Below are positions 8,533-17,554 of a stretch of 64,000 nt of DNA, piece by piece. The stretch is taken from contig NZ_JAHVHW010000007.1 of assembly GCF_019802055.1 (NCBI RefSeq), positions 186,001 through 250,000 of the forward strand, read 5' to 3'. The first letter of the stretch is position 1. Each line of letters begins with the position of its first letter. Made by a program: the position numbers and the translations under genes. The notes below the pieces were generated by a model. It did not search any database, was not told where the DNA came from, and worked only from the letters and a program-made list of their open reading frames with translations. Source of the DNA: Ferrimonas balearica. GTDB taxonomy: Bacteria > Pseudomonadota > Gammaproteobacteria > Enterobacterales > Shewanellaceae.

Positions 8533-9282
8533 ATGAAGATTCTCGTTCCCGTCAAACGGGTGGTAGACGCCAATGTAAAAGTGCGCGTCAAAGCGGATGA
8601 GTCCGCTGTCGAGCTGGCCAACCTGAAAATGGCCCTCAACCCCTTCTGTGAAATCGCGGTTGAAGAAGCGGTTCGCTTGAAGGAGCAAGGTAAGGCCACC
8701 GAAGTGGTGGTGGTCACCATCGGCCCCAAAGCCGCGCAGGAACAACTGCGCACCGCGATGGCGCTGGGGGCCGATCGGGCCATCCATGTGGAAACCGATG
8801 AGGAGTTGGTGCCGCTCTCCATTGCAAAGCTGCTCAACGCTGTTGTGCAAAAGGAGCAACCGGAGTTGGTGCTGCTCGGCAAACAATCCATTGACGGTGA
8901 CAACAACCAGACCGGCCAGATGCTGGCGGCTCTGATGGGGGCGGCCCAGGCCACTTTCGCTTCCAAGCTGGAGGTGAGTGACGGCGGTGTGCAGGTGGTG
9001 CGCGAAATCGATGGCGGCCTGCAGACCGTACAGGTCAAGCTGCCTGCCGTGATTACCGCGGATCTGCGCCTGAATGAGCCCCGCTACGCTTCCCTGCCCA
9101 ACATCATGAAAGCCAAGCGCAAGCCTCTGGACACTCTGAGTGTTGAGGCCCTCGGTGTGACCCTCGGTCAGCACCAGAAAGTGCTGAAGGTGTCGGCACC
9201 GAGTGAGCGTAAGGCTGGCGTTATGGTGGGCTCCGTTGAGGAGTTGGTGGACAAGCTGAAAAACGAAGCGAAGGTGGTGTGA
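8533..9282 (+). CDS. etfB: Electron transfer flavoprotein subunit beta
   Basis: 249-aa small subunit of the ETF heterodimer, which takes electrons from acyl-CoA dehydrogenases and hands them to ETF:ubiquinone oxidoreductase. It starts with [20 protein letters not shown], and contains [16 protein letters not shown] and the beta-subunit signature region ([30 protein letters not shown]). It binds AMP; FAD sits mainly in the alpha subunit. The stop codon overlaps the start of etfA (TGATG). The promoter carries an operator-like site shared with the valine degradation operon, consistent with ETF serving the branched-chain acyl-CoA dehydrogenases encoded at 21985 and 47006. Confidence 0.97.
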   Translation: MKILVPVKRVVDANVKVRVKADESAVELANLKMALNPFCEIAVEEAVRLKEQGKATEVVVVTIGPKAAQEQLRTAMALGADRAIHVETDEELVPLSIAKLLNAVVQKEQPELVLLGKQSIDGDNNQTGQMLAALMGAAQATFASKLEVSDGGVQVVREIDGGLQTVQVKLPAVITADLRLNEPRYASLPNIMKAKRKPLDTLSVEALGVTLGQHQKVLKVSAPSERKAGVMVGSVEELVDKLKNEAKVV

Positions 9283-10208
9283 TGGCGATTCTGGTAATTG
9301 CAGAGCTGGATACCCAGCTGAAAGCGGACACCGCCAAGGTGGTGAGTGCAGCCAAAGCCCTCGGTGGTGATGTGCATCTGTTGGTCGCCGGGCATCAGGT
9401 TGAGGCCGCCGCACAGGCGGGCGCAGCTCTGGACGGCGTAACCCAGGTGCTGGTAGCCGATGACGCCCGTTTCGAACATGGCCTGGCGGAAAACCTGGCC
9501 GACCTGGTGGTCACACTGGGTCGCGAGTACAGCCACATTCTGGCGGCCGCGTCCGCTCAGGGTAAAGACCTGCTTCCCCGCGTGGCAGCCCTGCTTGATG
9601 TCTCCATGCTCTCCGATGTCGTCAGCGTGGAATCGGATGACACCTTTGTCCGTCCCATCTATGCGGGTAACGGGATGGCGACCGTACAGTCTCTCGACCC
9701 GATCAAGGTGCTGACCGTTCGTACCTCGGCGTTCGATGCAGTGAGCGAGCAGGCTCCTGCCGCTGTTGTTGCGGCCAGTGGTGGTGCAGATACCGGCCTG
9801 AGCCAATTCGTGGCGCTTGAGCGCATCGAGTCTGAGCGTCCGGAACTGGGCGCGGCACGGGTAGTCGTATCCGGTGGACGGGGTCTGGGCAGCGGTGAGA
9901 ACTTCGCCCTTGTGGATGCCTTGGCCGATGCGCTGGGTGGGGCTGTCGGCGCTTCCCGAGCTGCGGTGGATGCCGGTTACGTGCCCAATGACTACCAGGT
10001 TGGACAGACCGGTAAGATCGTGGCGCCGGAGCTGTACATTGCGGTCGGGATCTCCGGTGCCATTCAGCACCTGGCAGGCATGAAGGACTCCAAAGTGATC
10101 GTGGCGATCAACAAGGACCCTGAAGCGCCCATCTTCCAGGTGGCGGATTACGGCATCGAGGGGGATCTGTTCGAGATCCTGCCGAAGCTGACCGAGCAGC
10201 TTTCCTAA
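9282..10208 (+). CDS. etfA: Electron transfer flavoprotein subunit alpha
   Basis: 308-aa FAD-binding large subunit of ETF. The C-terminal FAD domain shows the family signature: VVSGGRGLGSGENF, ASRAAVDAGYVPNDYQVGQTGK, APELYIAVGISGAIQHLAGMK and VIVAINKDPEAPIFQVADYG. The ATG at 9282 overlaps the etfB stop codon by one base (TGATG), so translation is probably coupled. A GTG three bases upstream in the same frame is possible but not needed. It is downstream in the etfBA operon and is followed by hairpins at 10222-10300 that may end the transcript. Confidence 0.97.
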   Translation: MAILVIAELDTQLKADTAKVVSAAKALGGDVHLLVAGHQVEAAAQAGAALDGVTQVLVADDARFEHGLAENLADLVVTLGREYSHILAAASAQGKDLLPRVAALLDVSMLSDVVSVESDDTFVRPIYAGNGMATVQSLDPIKVLTVRTSAFDAVSEQAPAAVVAASGGADTGLSQFVALERIESERPELGAARVVVSGGRGLGSGENFALVDALADALGGAVGASRAAVDAGYVPNDYQVGQTGKIVAPELYIAVGISGAIQHLAGMKDSKVIVAINKDPEAPIFQVADYGIEGDLFEILPKLTEQLS

Positions 10209-10221
10209 GCCATTCAAATTG

Positions 10222-10300
10222 GCCGCTCTGTGAGCGGCATCACAAAACGGCGGCATTTTCTGGCGAACCCTATCGCCAATGTGGTTAGAATGCCGCCGTT
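10222..10300 (+). repeat. Stacked inverted repeats after etfA
   Basis: Two separate hairpins. The first is GCCGCTC-TGT-GAGCGGC at 10222-10238, a perfect 7-bp stem with no T-run after it. The second has 12-bp perfect arms AACGGCGGCATT (10246-10257) and AATGCCGCCGTT (10289-10300), and encloses an inner perfect hairpin TGGCGA (10261-10266) / TCGCCA (10273-10278). They may act as etfBA 3' ends or mRNA-stabilising structures, but without a T-run intrinsic termination is uncertain. Confidence 0.6.
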
Positions 10301-10335
10301 GTATTGCCCATTCGAGGTAATGCAACTGCCTAAGA

Positions 10336-10525
10336 AAGGTAGAGGCGCACCGCCTATCAGTAATCCGGAGTAGGGTGATTCCCGTTGAGTCCGGACCAAA
10401 GGAGTCGGTGCCGAAGTGCGACGGGCGTCATCCCGCCGTGCTGGGGTCGTATCGAACAGGTACGACACTGCCATAGTAATCTCTGTCAGGACGACAGCAG
10501 TGGGTTTACTATGGAGCGCTACTGA
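10336..10525 (+). ncRNA. Lysine riboswitch (L box)
   Basis: Aptamer in the leader of the NhaC-type transporter gene. Conserved L-box elements appear in order: GGTAGAGGCGCAC at 10338-10350, TCAGTAAT, GGAGTCGGTGCCGAAG at 10401-10416, GCTGGGGTCG at about 10440, ACACTGCCATAGTAA, and the closing GGAGCGCTACT to 10523. Basal P1 pairs GGTAG (10338-10342) with CTACT (10519-10523). Known L boxes repress downstream genes when lysine binds. The expression platform may be translational: CCATCT (10583-10588) can pair with AGATGG (10607-10612), covering the first ATG at 10609. No clear intrinsic terminator with a T-run is visible. Confidence 0.88.
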
Positions 10526-10608
10526 AAGGACGGTGGATCACTTCTCATATCCCCCCGCGGTGTATTGCCGTGTCAGTTGCCTCCATCTCATAACGACGAC
10601 TATAAAAG

Positions 10609-12195
10609 ATGGTTTCCATGCAATTCGCCAATACGGCGTTCGCGCTGCTGCCGCCGGTAGTGGCCATTCTGATGGCGGTGCTTACCCGCCGAGTTCTGCT
10701 TTCCCTGGGTGTGGGTATCCTGCTGGGTGCCCTGATGCACAACGGCTTTGCCCCGTTGGCTACCCTCTCTGACCTTGCTGATCGGGTGGTGGGTCTGTTT
10801 ATCGACGATGGTGCTATCGAGTCCTGGAACATGCCGCTGATCGGCTTCCTGTTCGTGCTGGGCATGACCATCGCCGTGATCAACGTGACCGGCGCTGCCA
10901 AGGCCTTCGCCCACTGGGCCCGTAAGCGCGTCAAAACCCGTCGTGACGCCCGTCTGATGACCATGATGCTTGGCTTCGTGATCTTCATCGACGACTATTT
11001 CAACACCCTGGCCGTTGGCTCTGTCGCCAAGCCGGTAGCCGACGACCATAAGATCTCCCGCGAGGAACTGGCTTACGGCGTCGACTCCACTGCTGCGCCG
11101 GTATGCGTGATGGCACCCATCTCCTCCTGGGGCGCCTACATCGTGGGTTTGATCGGCACCGTGTTTGCTGCCCGCGAAATCACGGAGTTCAGCGCACTGA
11201 ACGCCTTCCTGCAGATGATCCCGATGAACCTGTACGCGCTGACTGCCCTGGCGCTGCTGGCCTGTGTCATCATCTTCAACCTGCAGATCGGCCCGATGGC
11301 CAAGGCCGCCCAGCGCGCCACCGAAACCGGCCAGCTGTGGGATGACAGCAAAGGGCTGCCGCCGGGTGCTGACCTGGACCTGCCGGAAGCAGACAACGGC
11401 TCCGTTTGGGGTCTGCTGCTGCCGATCCTGGCTCTGGTGCTGGCTTCCGTGTACTTCATGCTCGCGACCGGTGCTGCCAATATGGGTGATGAGCCCTTCT
11501 CCGTGATGGGTGCCCTGGAGAATACCGACACCACCATCGCCCTGTTTTACGCCTCGCTGGTGAGTCTGGTGGTGGCTTTGGGCACTGCGCTGTATCAACG
11601 CCTTTCTGGCGGCATGATCGCCAAGGCGCTGGTCAGCGGCGCCAAGTCGATGCTGCCTGCGGTCTACATTCTGTTGTTCGCCTGGACCATTGCCGGCGTT
11701 ATCCGTGACCTGGAGACCGGTACCTACCTGGCCTCCATGGTGCAGAGCAATATGCCGATGTGGTGTCTCCCGGTTCTGATCTTCCTGCTGGCGGGAGTGA
11801 CCGCGTTTGCCACCGGCACCAGCTGGGGCACCTTCGCCATCATGCTGCCCATCGCTGCGGACATTGCGATCGCCAGTGAAATGGCGATGCTGCTGCCGCT
11901 GATGGCGGCGGTGCTGGCCGGGGCCGTATTCGGTGATCACTGCTCCCCCATCTCTGACACCACCGTGCTGTCCGGTACCGGTGCCGGCTGTCACCATATT
12001 GACCACGTGGCCACCCAACTGCCTTACGCGATCTCCGCTGCAGTCATTGCGGGTCTGGGTTACCTGGCCATCGGCATCACCCACTCTGCTCTGGCTGGCT
12101 TTATGGTCAGCGCAGTGGCTCTGGTGGCCTGGGTGCTGGTGATGCGCGCCTACTGTGACCGCTCCATTGCGATGCCGAGTGCGTCACAGGCCTAA
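10609..12195 (+). CDS. lysW: NhaC-family Na+/H+ antiporter-like transporter, probable lysine carrier (LysW)
   Basis: 528-aa inner-membrane protein with about 12 hydrophobic segments and the NhaC superfamily stretches GFVIFIDDYFNTLAVGSVAKPVADDHKISREELAYGVDSTAAPVCVMAPISSWG (conserved IDDYFN and DSTAAPV) and, late in the protein, TGTSWGTFAIMLPIAADIA and GAVFGDHCSPISDTTVLSGTGAGC. The gene sits directly behind a lysine riboswitch. By comparative genomics, NhaC-like genes under L boxes have been proposed to be lysine transporters (LysW), so lysine rather than bare Na+/H+ exchange is the likely job here. The start could be 10609 or the in-frame ATG at 10618. A strong terminator follows. Confidence 0.85.
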   Translation: MVSMQFANTAFALLPPVVAILMAVLTRRVLLSLGVGILLGALMHNGFAPLATLSDLADRVVGLFIDDGAIESWNMPLIGFLFVLGMTIAVINVTGAAKAFAHWARKRVKTRRDARLMTMMLGFVIFIDDYFNTLAVGSVAKPVADDHKISREELAYGVDSTAAPVCVMAPISSWGAYIVGLIGTVFAAREITEFSALNAFLQMIPMNLYALTALALLACVIIFNLQIGPMAKAAQRATETGQLWDDSKGLPPGADLDLPEADNGSVWGLLLPILALVLASVYFMLATGAANMGDEPFSVMGALENTDTTIALFYASLVSLVVALGTALYQRLSGGMIAKALVSGAKSMLPAVYILLFAWTIAGVIRDLETGTYLASMVQSNMPMWCLPVLIFLLAGVTAFATGTSWGTFAIMLPIAADIAIASEMAMLLPLMAAVLAGAVFGDHCSPISDTTVLSGTGAGCHHIDHVATQLPYAISAAVIAGLGYLAIGITHSALAGFMVSAVALVAWVLVMRAYCDRSIAMPSASQA

Positions 12196-12206
12196 GGGTT
12201 TGGAAC

Positions 12207-12237
12207 AACCGGCGGTGGTTCCCACCGCCGGTTTTCT
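12207..12237 (+). terminator. Intrinsic terminator after lysW
   Basis: A perfect 12-bp stem, AACCGGCGGTGG (12207-12218) with CCACCGCCGGTT (12222-12233) around a TTC loop, followed by a short T-rich stretch. Confidence 0.85.
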
Positions 12238-12273
12238 ATAAACTGGCGCGAACGATTTTTGGGGGGTCTTCAC

Positions 12274-12852
12274 TTGGCACAGCTCTACTTCTACTACTCG
12301 GCGATGAACGCCGGTAAATCCACCTCTCTGCTGCAGTCTGCCTACAACTATCGCGAGCGTGGCATGGTCCCGCTGGTGCTGACTGCCGGATTGGACGACC
12401 GTTACGGCGTGGGTAAGATCACCTCCCGCATCGGTCTGGAGTCAGAAGCGCTGATCTATCGCACTGAAGACAACCTGATTGAGCTGATCAACACCGAACT
12501 GGCTAAAGGTGCTGTGCACTGCATCCTGGTGGATGAGAGCCAGTTCCTGACCAAGCTGCAGGTGCAGCAACTGACCCACGTCGTCGATACCCTTGATATT
12601 CCGGTGCTCTGCTACGGCTTGCGTACCGACTTTCAGGGGGAGCTGTTTGAAGGGGCACAGTACCTGCTGGCCTGGGCAGACAAGCTGGTGGAGCTGAAAA
12701 CCATCTGCCACTGTGGCCGCAAAGCCAACATGGTGGTGCGCATGGATGAGAACGGCAACCCGGTGCGCGATGGTGACCAGGTGCAGATTGGCGGTAATGA
12801 CAGCTATGTCTCCATGTGCCGCACCCACTTCCGTCAGTTGGTGTGGGAGTGA
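12274..12852 (+). CDS. tdk: Thymidine kinase
   Basis: 192-aa type II thymidine kinase; phosphorylates thymidine with ATP in nucleoside salvage. The P-loop is in SAMNAGKST (residues about 9-17), the Walker-B-like VDESQFL at about 87-93, and a zinc-binding set is seen in [10 protein letters not shown] plus SMCRTHF near the C-terminus. I place the start at a TTG (12274), because it gives [17 protein letters not shown], essentially identical to the E. coli Tdk N-terminus, and a GGGGGG run (12261-12266) serves as ribosome binding site. An upstream in-frame TTG at 12259 would lie before that site. It is monocistronic between two terminators. Confidence 0.95.
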   Translation: MAQLYFYYSAMNAGKSTSLLQSAYNYRERGMVPLVLTAGLDDRYGVGKITSRIGLESEALIYRTEDNLIELINTELAKGAVHCILVDESQFLTKLQVQQLTHVVDTLDIPVLCYGLRTDFQGELFEGAQYLLAWADKLVELKTICHCGRKANMVVRMDENGNPVRDGDQVQIGGNDSYVSMCRTHFRQLVWE

Positions 12853-12870
12853 CGATTCCCTCGCTGATGA

Positions 12871-12899
12871 AAAACCGCCCCTGATTGGGCGGTTTTTTT
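12871..12899. terminator. Bidirectional terminator between tdk and the lipoprotein gene
   Basis: AAAACCGCCC, a CTGATT loop, then GGGCGGTTTTTTT. The A-run on the left gives a T-run on the minus strand, so it can serve both convergent genes. Confidence 0.9.
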
Positions 12900-12913
12900 A
12901 TGCGGGTATTTGC

Positions 12914-13675
12914 TCAGTAGCGGAAATCCACCACCATATTGAGGAAGGTCTCACTGTGGTTTGGGCTGGACTGAGCGGGTACCTGACCATCAAACCGGGT
13001 GTTGGCGTAAACCATCTCCAGAGTAAAGCCGAGCCCGGCCTGGAAGCGGTACTCTGTTGCCAGATTTGCGCCCCAGATCTGGCCATCGGCCTTCATCGTA
13101 TTCAGACTTTCCGGGTTGTCAGGATAGCCCTGCCAAAGCCCTCGGGCCTCGCCAAAGCGGTAGTAGGGCCCTCCATAGATCAACCAGCCGGCGCGGGGGC
13201 GGTAACCCAGGATCCAGGCCAGATCATAAAGCGCCAGTTCGGCGTTCCAGAGGTCATACTCTCCCTCATTGCAGAAGGCGCACTGCGCTGACTCGTCGCT
13301 GTCGAAACGCTCCGTAGCCAGACTGATCGCCTGGGACCAGTTCCCCACATCTGAGAACTCCGCATACTGACCCGCAAACTGGTACTTGATGCTGTACCGG
13401 GTTGCCTGCCCTGCGGCCGCCACCCCAAATTCCACTCCGTGACCCAAGCTGAGCCCGACCCGGCCAAGCAGGTCGCTCTCCCTCTCCTTAACGACCACCT
13501 CGTTCTGAAGCGGTACCTCCCGCTGGTTTACCTGGCCCAGGCCGATACTGGGGCGTAACGGGCGGGCGTCCACTTCGGGTCGATCCATGCGGAAGTGTTG
13601 TGGGGTAAACGAGACGGTGGTGGCACATCCGGTCAGAGCAAGACCGCATACCATCATCCATCCAAATCGCCACAT
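12914..13675 (-). CDS. Outer-membrane beta-barrel-like lipoprotein, function unknown
   Basis: 253-aa protein with a signal peptide and lipobox (LALTGC, Cys at about 17). The mature part contains alternating hydrophobic/polar stretches rich in aromatic residues (YSIKYQFAGQYAEF, GWLIYGGPYYRFGEAR, GFTLEMVYANTRFDG) and ends in VVDFRY, a terminal aromatic typical of outer-membrane barrels. One CxxC-like pair occurs (QCAFCNEG, about residue 130). I do not recognise the family. It stands alone between tdk and pepT, with a terminator shared with tdk. Confidence 0.65.
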   Translation of the reverse strand: MWRFGWMMVCGLALTGCATTVSFTPQHFRMDRPEVDARPLRPSIGLGQVNQREVPLQNEVVVKERESDLLGRVGLSLGHGVEFGVAAAGQATRYSIKYQFAGQYAEFSDVGNWSQAISLATERFDSDESAQCAFCNEGEYDLWNAELALYDLAWILGYRPRAGWLIYGGPYYRFGEARGLWQGYPDNPESLNTMKADGQIWGANLATEYRFQAGLGFTLEMVYANTRFDGQVPAQSSPNHSETFLNMVVDFRY

Positions 13676-13845
13676 CTTCCTCTCCTTGCTGAGCGACGCT
13701 GGCGCCGTTGTGGCACCCGGTTTGACCTACAGATACAGGGCGACCAGAAAAGAGCAAAACCGTCGGGGATGAAACCGCTTTTGGGCATACGGGGGAGAAA
13801 AAGAGACCGACACTGTGTTGCGTGGGGTGGGGACAGACAGAAACA

Positions 13846-13872
13846 GAAACGCCCCGGTGATCGGGGCGTTGT
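13846..13872 (-). terminator. Terminator of pepT
   Basis: AACGCCCCG (13848-13856) pairs with CGGGGCGTT (13862-13870). On the minus strand the stem is followed by GTTTCTGTTT. It lies just past the pepT stop codon. Confidence 0.8.
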
Positions 13873-13885
13873 CAGTGGAGAGGAT

Positions 13886-15112
13886 TCAGGCGCCGTATCG
13901 CTCCGCCGTCAGTTGGCTGAGTCGAACAATCACCTTCACCGCTTTTTCCATCCCCTCCAGGGTGATGTACTCATGCTTGCCGTGGAAGTTGTCGCCACCG
14001 GTAAAGATGTTGGGGCAGGGCAGGCCCTTATGGGACAGCACGGCACCGTCGGTACCGCCGCGGATCGGCTTGATGATGGGCTGCACATCGCAATCGACCA
14101 TGGCTTGTCGGGCCAGTTCGATGATATGGGTGTGTGGCGCCACCTGGGTTTTCATATTGCGGTAGCCCGCTTCCCACTCAAGGCGACAGGGGTGGCCATC
14201 GGCACAGAAACGGGCCGCCAGGGCCTCAAGATGTTCGCGGCGTTTGGCCAACCCTACATCCTCAAAGTCCCGGACGATGTAGCTCAGAGTGGCTTCGGCG
14301 GTGCCTCCCTGAATGTTGGTCAGGTGGAAGAAGCCTTCGTAGCCCTCGGTGGTTTCCGGGGTCTGATCCTGTGGCATCAGGGCATGGAAGCGGGTGGCGA
14401 GGGTCAGGGCGTTGACCAGCTTATCCTTGGCGCTGCCCGGGTGTACCGAGTTGCCGGTGATCACGACTCGGGCGCTGGCGGCGTTGAAGTTCTCATACTC
14501 CAGTTCGCCCACTGGGCCTCCGTCCACCGTATAGGCCCACTCGGCGTCAAAGCGTGCCAGGTCAAAGTGGTCGGCACCCCGGCCAATCTCCTCATCAGGG
14601 GTGAAGCCGATGCGGATCGGCCCGTGCTGGATCTCCGGGTTGGCTTGCAGGGTGGCGATGGCGGTCAGGATCTCCGCCACACCGGCTTTATTGTCGGCAC
14701 CCAGCAGGGTACGGCCATCGGTGGTGATCAGGGTTTGCCCCTTAAGGTCACGCAGGGCGGGGTACTGTTCCGGGCTGAGTTGGTCACCATTCGCGCCCAG
14801 CGCCACCGCTTGCCCGTCATAGTCGGTGATCACCTGCGGGCGCACGTCCAGGCCACTGGCGTCCGGGGCGGTGTCCAGATGGGCGATAAAGCCAATGGCA
14901 GGCACCGGCTTGTCGGTGTTGGCGGGGAGGGTCGCCATCAGATAGCCGCGCTCGTCCAGGTGTACGCCTTCCAGCCCCATAGTGATGAGCTCCTCATGGA
15001 GTGCTTTGGCCAGAGTCAGCTGACCGGGGGTGCTGGGGCAGCTGCTGCTGTTGGCGTCCGACTGAGTATCAAAGGTGACGTAGCGGAGGAAGCGGTCAAG
15101 CAAGCGGTTCAT
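13886..15112 (-). CDS. pepT: Peptidase T (tripeptide aminopeptidase)
   Basis: 408-aa cytoplasmic M20B metallopeptidase that removes the N-terminal residue from tripeptides. Di-zinc ligands and catalytic residues are visible in order: [11 protein letters not shown] (His ligand and catalytic Asp), [15 protein letters not shown] (bridging Asp), [13 protein letters not shown] (catalytic Glu and ligand), [10 protein letters not shown] (Asp ligand) and [12 protein letters not shown] (C-terminal His ligand). The insert between them is the dimerisation lid. Length is as expected for the family. It is monocistronic with its own terminator. Confidence 0.96.
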   Translation of the reverse strand: MNRLLDRFLRYVTFDTQSDANSSSCPSTPGQLTLAKALHEELITMGLEGVHLDERGYLMATLPANTDKPVPAIGFIAHLDTAPDASGLDVRPQVITDYDGQAVALGANGDQLSPEQYPALRDLKGQTLITTDGRTLLGADNKAGVAEILTAIATLQANPEIQHGPIRIGFTPDEEIGRGADHFDLARFDAEWAYTVDGGPVGELEYENFNAASARVVITGNSVHPGSAKDKLVNALTLATRFHALMPQDQTPETTEGYEGFFHLTNIQGGTAEATLSYIVRDFEDVGLAKRREHLEALAARFCADGHPCRLEWEAGYRNMKTQVAPHTHIIELARQAMVDCDVQPIIKPIRGGTDGAVLSHKGLPCPNIFTGGDNFHGKHEYITLEGMEKAVKVIVRLSQLTAERYGA

Positions 15113-15217
15113 GAGGGCCTCGAATCGACAGGGGAAACGACCATTATGGGGAGCTTGCCGGATGGCTTAGGGGGTATGGATCACAAAAATGCCACCCAAA
15201 TGGGCGGCAGGATCAGG

Positions 15218-15245
15218 GGAAAAAAGAGGCACCCACAGGTGCCAT
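15218..15245 (-). terminator. Terminator of the liu-sco operon
   Basis: On the minus strand GGCACC-TGT-GGGTGCC is followed by TCTTTTTT; it lies directly after the scoB stop codon at 15254. Confidence 0.85.
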
Positions 15246-15253
15246 CTCGATAT

Positions 15254-15919
15254 TCAGGCATTGGGGAACTGCATCTCCGGAACCCGCTCCGGCACCACCA
15301 GTTCACCGGCTGTCTTGGCGACGATCTCCTCGACGCTGACGCCGGGGGCGCGCTCCACCAGGTGGAACTTGCCGTCGTGGATCTCGATGTAGGCCAGATC
15401 GGTCACCACCTTGTTGATGCAGCCGGCGCCGGTCAGCGGCAGAGTGCACTCGGGCAGCAGCTTGGAGTTACCGTGCTTGTCGGCGTGGGTCATGGTGACG
15501 ATGATGTTGTCCGCGCCGGCCACCAGGTCCATGGCACCGCCCATCCCCTTAACCAGTTTGCCCGGAATCATCCAGGAGGCGATGTTGCCGTGCACGTCCA
15601 CTTCAAACGCGCCCAGCACCGTCAGGTCGACATGGCCGCCCCGGATCATGGCGAAGGATTCCGCCGAGTTGAAAATGGAGGCGCCGGTGATGGCGGTAAC
15701 GGTTTGTTTGCCCGCGTTGATCATATCGGCGTCCACCTGCTCTTCGGTGGGGAAGGGCCCCATGCCGAGCAGACCGTTCTCCGATTGCAGCATCACCTGC
15801 ATCCCCGCCGGGACGTAGTTGGCCACCAGTGTGGGGATGCCGATCCCCAGGTTCACGTAGTAGCCGTCCTGCAGTTCCTGGGCCACCCGCATGGCCAGTT
15901 GTTCGCGACTGAGTGCCAT
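15254..15919 (-). CDS. scoB: 3-oxoacid (acetoacetate/succinyl) CoA-transferase subunit B
   Basis: 221-aa beta subunit of a family I CoA transferase that moves CoA from succinyl-CoA (or another donor) to acetoacetate. The catalytic Glu lies in LQSENGLLGMGPFP (SENG motif). Other family stretches are NLGIGIPTLVANY, GGHVDLTVLGAFEVD and GGAMDLVAGA. The ATG at 15919 has AAGGAGA at ideal distance and gives MALSREQLAMRVAQEL; 17 upstream codons of the longest frame are rejected. Coming after liuE, it uses the acetoacetate released by HMG-CoA lyase, so leucine carbon ends as acetoacetyl-CoA. Confidence 0.93.
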   Translation of the reverse strand: MALSREQLAMRVAQELQDGYYVNLGIGIPTLVANYVPAGMQVMLQSENGLLGMGPFPTEEQVDADMINAGKQTVTAITGASIFNSAESFAMIRGGHVDLTVLGAFEVDVHGNIASWMIPGKLVKGMGGAMDLVAGADNIIVTMTHADKHGNSKLLPECTLPLTGAGCINKVVTDLAYIEIHDGKFHLVERAPGVSVEEIVAKTAGELVVPERVPEMQFPNA

Positions 15920-15929
15920 GTTGGTCTCC

Positions 15930-16631
15930 TTATCCCTGTCGTACGGTGCGCTGTTCGATGCGCTTTTCAAAGCGGCCCTGGATCACCCGGTTTACGTAGA
16001 TGCCTGGGGTGTGGATCTGGCTCGGGTCCAGTTCGCCCGGCTCGACGATCTCCTCCACCTCAACCACGGTGATCTTACCGGCGGTGGCGGCCATCGGATT
16101 GAAGTTCTGGGCGGTATGACGGTAGATCACGTTACCGAACCGGTCTGCTTTCCAGCCTTTGACGATGGCGAAGTCACCGGTGATCGACTCCTCCAGGATA
16201 TAGGGGCGGCCGTTAAACTCGCGCACCTCTTTGCCGTCACCCACCGGCGTACCGTAGCCGGTGGCGGTAAAGAAGGCGGGGATGCCTGCGCCACCGGCTC
16301 GCATCTTCTCCGCCAGGGTGCCCTGGGGGGTCAGTTCCACCTCCAGTTCGCCGGAGAGCAACTGCTGTTCAAACAGGGCATTTTCCCCCACGTAGGAGGC
16401 GATCATCTTCTTAATCTGACGATCCTCCAACAGCAGGCCCAGGCCGAAGCCGTCGACACCGGCGTTATTGGAGACCACGGTCAGTCCCCGGGTACCCATG
16501 GTTTTAATCTGGGCGATCAGCCCTTCGGGAATGCCGCACAGACCGAAGCCCCCGGCGATGATGGTCATGCCATCGGTCAGCCCATCCAGGGCCTCCTCGT
16601 AACTGCCGACCACTTTGTCGAATCCAGACAT
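15930..16631 (-). CDS. scoA: 3-oxoacid CoA-transferase subunit A
   Basis: 233-aa alpha subunit paired with scoB. It shows the glycine-rich CoA-binding segment [13 protein letters not shown] near the N-terminus, [22 protein letters not shown], and [20 protein letters not shown]. The start at 16631 is supported by GGAGAGTAAGG just upstream and by MSGFDKVV; it nearly touches the liuE stop at 16634. It is 11 bp from scoB in the same operon. The donor (succinyl-CoA or acetyl-CoA) is not decided by sequence; the leucine context favours acetoacetate as acceptor. Confidence 0.93.
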   Translation of the reverse strand: MSGFDKVVGSYEEALDGLTDGMTIIAGGFGLCGIPEGLIAQIKTMGTRGLTVVSNNAGVDGFGLGLLLEDRQIKKMIASYVGENALFEQQLLSGELEVELTPQGTLAEKMRAGGAGIPAFFTATGYGTPVGDGKEVREFNGRPYILEESITGDFAIVKGWKADRFGNVIYRHTAQNFNPMAATAGKITVVEVEEIVEPGELDPSQIHTPGIYVNRVIQGRFEKRIEQRTVRQG

Positions 16632-16633
16632 CC

Positions 16634-17554
16634 TTACTCTCCGCTTCCTGACTGAAGGTTGCACCGGCCTGCCAGGGCCTGTGCCACTTTGGAACCATTG
16701 TTGCGGCCCAGCCGCTGACTGATCCGGCCGCCTGCCGCCACCAGGGCATCGAGATCCACGCCGTGGCGGATCCCCAGCCCATTGAGCAGGTAAACCAGAT
16801 CTTCGGTGGCCAGGTTGCCACTGGCACCCGTGGCATAGGGGCAGCCCCCCAGGCCAGCTACCGCGCTGTCGATGGTGCTGACGCCCAGGTCTAGGCAGGC
16901 CAGTACATTAGCTAGCGCCTGCCCGTAGGTGTCATGAAAATGCAGGGCCAGGGCGTTCATCGGCACTCTCGCCGCTACCGCCTCCAGCATCGCCACCGCC
17001 TTATCCGGCGTGCCGATGCCGATGGTGTCCCCCAGAGAGACCTCATGGCACCCCATGGCGTACAGGGCGTGAGCCACCTCAGCCACTTTGGCCGGGGCAA
17101 CGGCGCCCTCATAAGGGCAACCCAGTACGCAGGAAACGTAGCCTCGAACCCGAATGTCCGCCTCTTCAGCGGCCACCATCACCGGTTCAAACCGGGCAAG
17201 GGATTCCGCCACGGAGCAGTTGATGTTCTTCTGACTGAACGCCTCCGATGCCGCACCAAAGACCGCGACCTCCTGAACCCCCGCCGCCTGGGCGGCTTCA
17301 AACCCGCGCAGGTTTGGGGTCAGCGCCGAGTAGGTGATCCCCGGCTGCTTGTCGATGCGGGCAAACAGCTGGTCAGCGTCTGCCATCTGGGGCACCCACT
17401 TGGGGGAGACAAAGCTGCCCGCTTCGATATGGCGCAATCCGGTGCGGGAGAGCGCGTTGACCAGTTCAATACGGTCATCGAGGGTAACGGCCGCTTCATT
17501 TTGCAGTCCGTCACGGGGGCCGACTTCGACGATCCTGACCTCTCTCGGCCTCAT
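16634..17554 (-). CDS. liuE: Hydroxymethylglutaryl-CoA lyase
   Basis: 306-aa TIM-barrel enzyme cleaving HMG-CoA to acetyl-CoA and acetoacetate, the last step of leucine catabolism. Motifs: [12 protein letters not shown] (metal and catalytic Asp), [54 protein letters not shown] (HxH metal ligands), and the signature around the active Cys in [20 protein letters not shown]. Its start overlaps the liuD stop by 4 bp. Confidence 0.96.
   Translation of the reverse strand: MRPREVRIVEVGPRDGLQNEAAVTLDDRIELVNALSRTGLRHIEAGSFVSPKWVPQMADADQLFARIDKQPGITYSALTPNLRGFEAAQAAGVQEVAVFGAASEAFSQKNINCSVAESLARFEPVMVAAEEADIRVRGYVSCVLGCPYEGAVAPAKVAEVAHALYAMGCHEVSLGDTIGIGTPDKAVAMLEAVAARVPMNALALHFHDTYGQALANVLACLDLGVSTIDSAVAGLGGCPYATGASGNLATEDLVYLLNGLGIRHGVDLDALVAAGGRISQRLGRNNGSKVAQALAGRCNLQSGSGE

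Noticed and set aside
13595-16072. An 825-codon open frame on the plus strand opposite pepT and scoB
   Set aside because: It lies antisense to two firmly identified genes with intact motifs; its composition (Gly, His, Gln, Val rich) is that of a shadow frame in GC-rich DNA.
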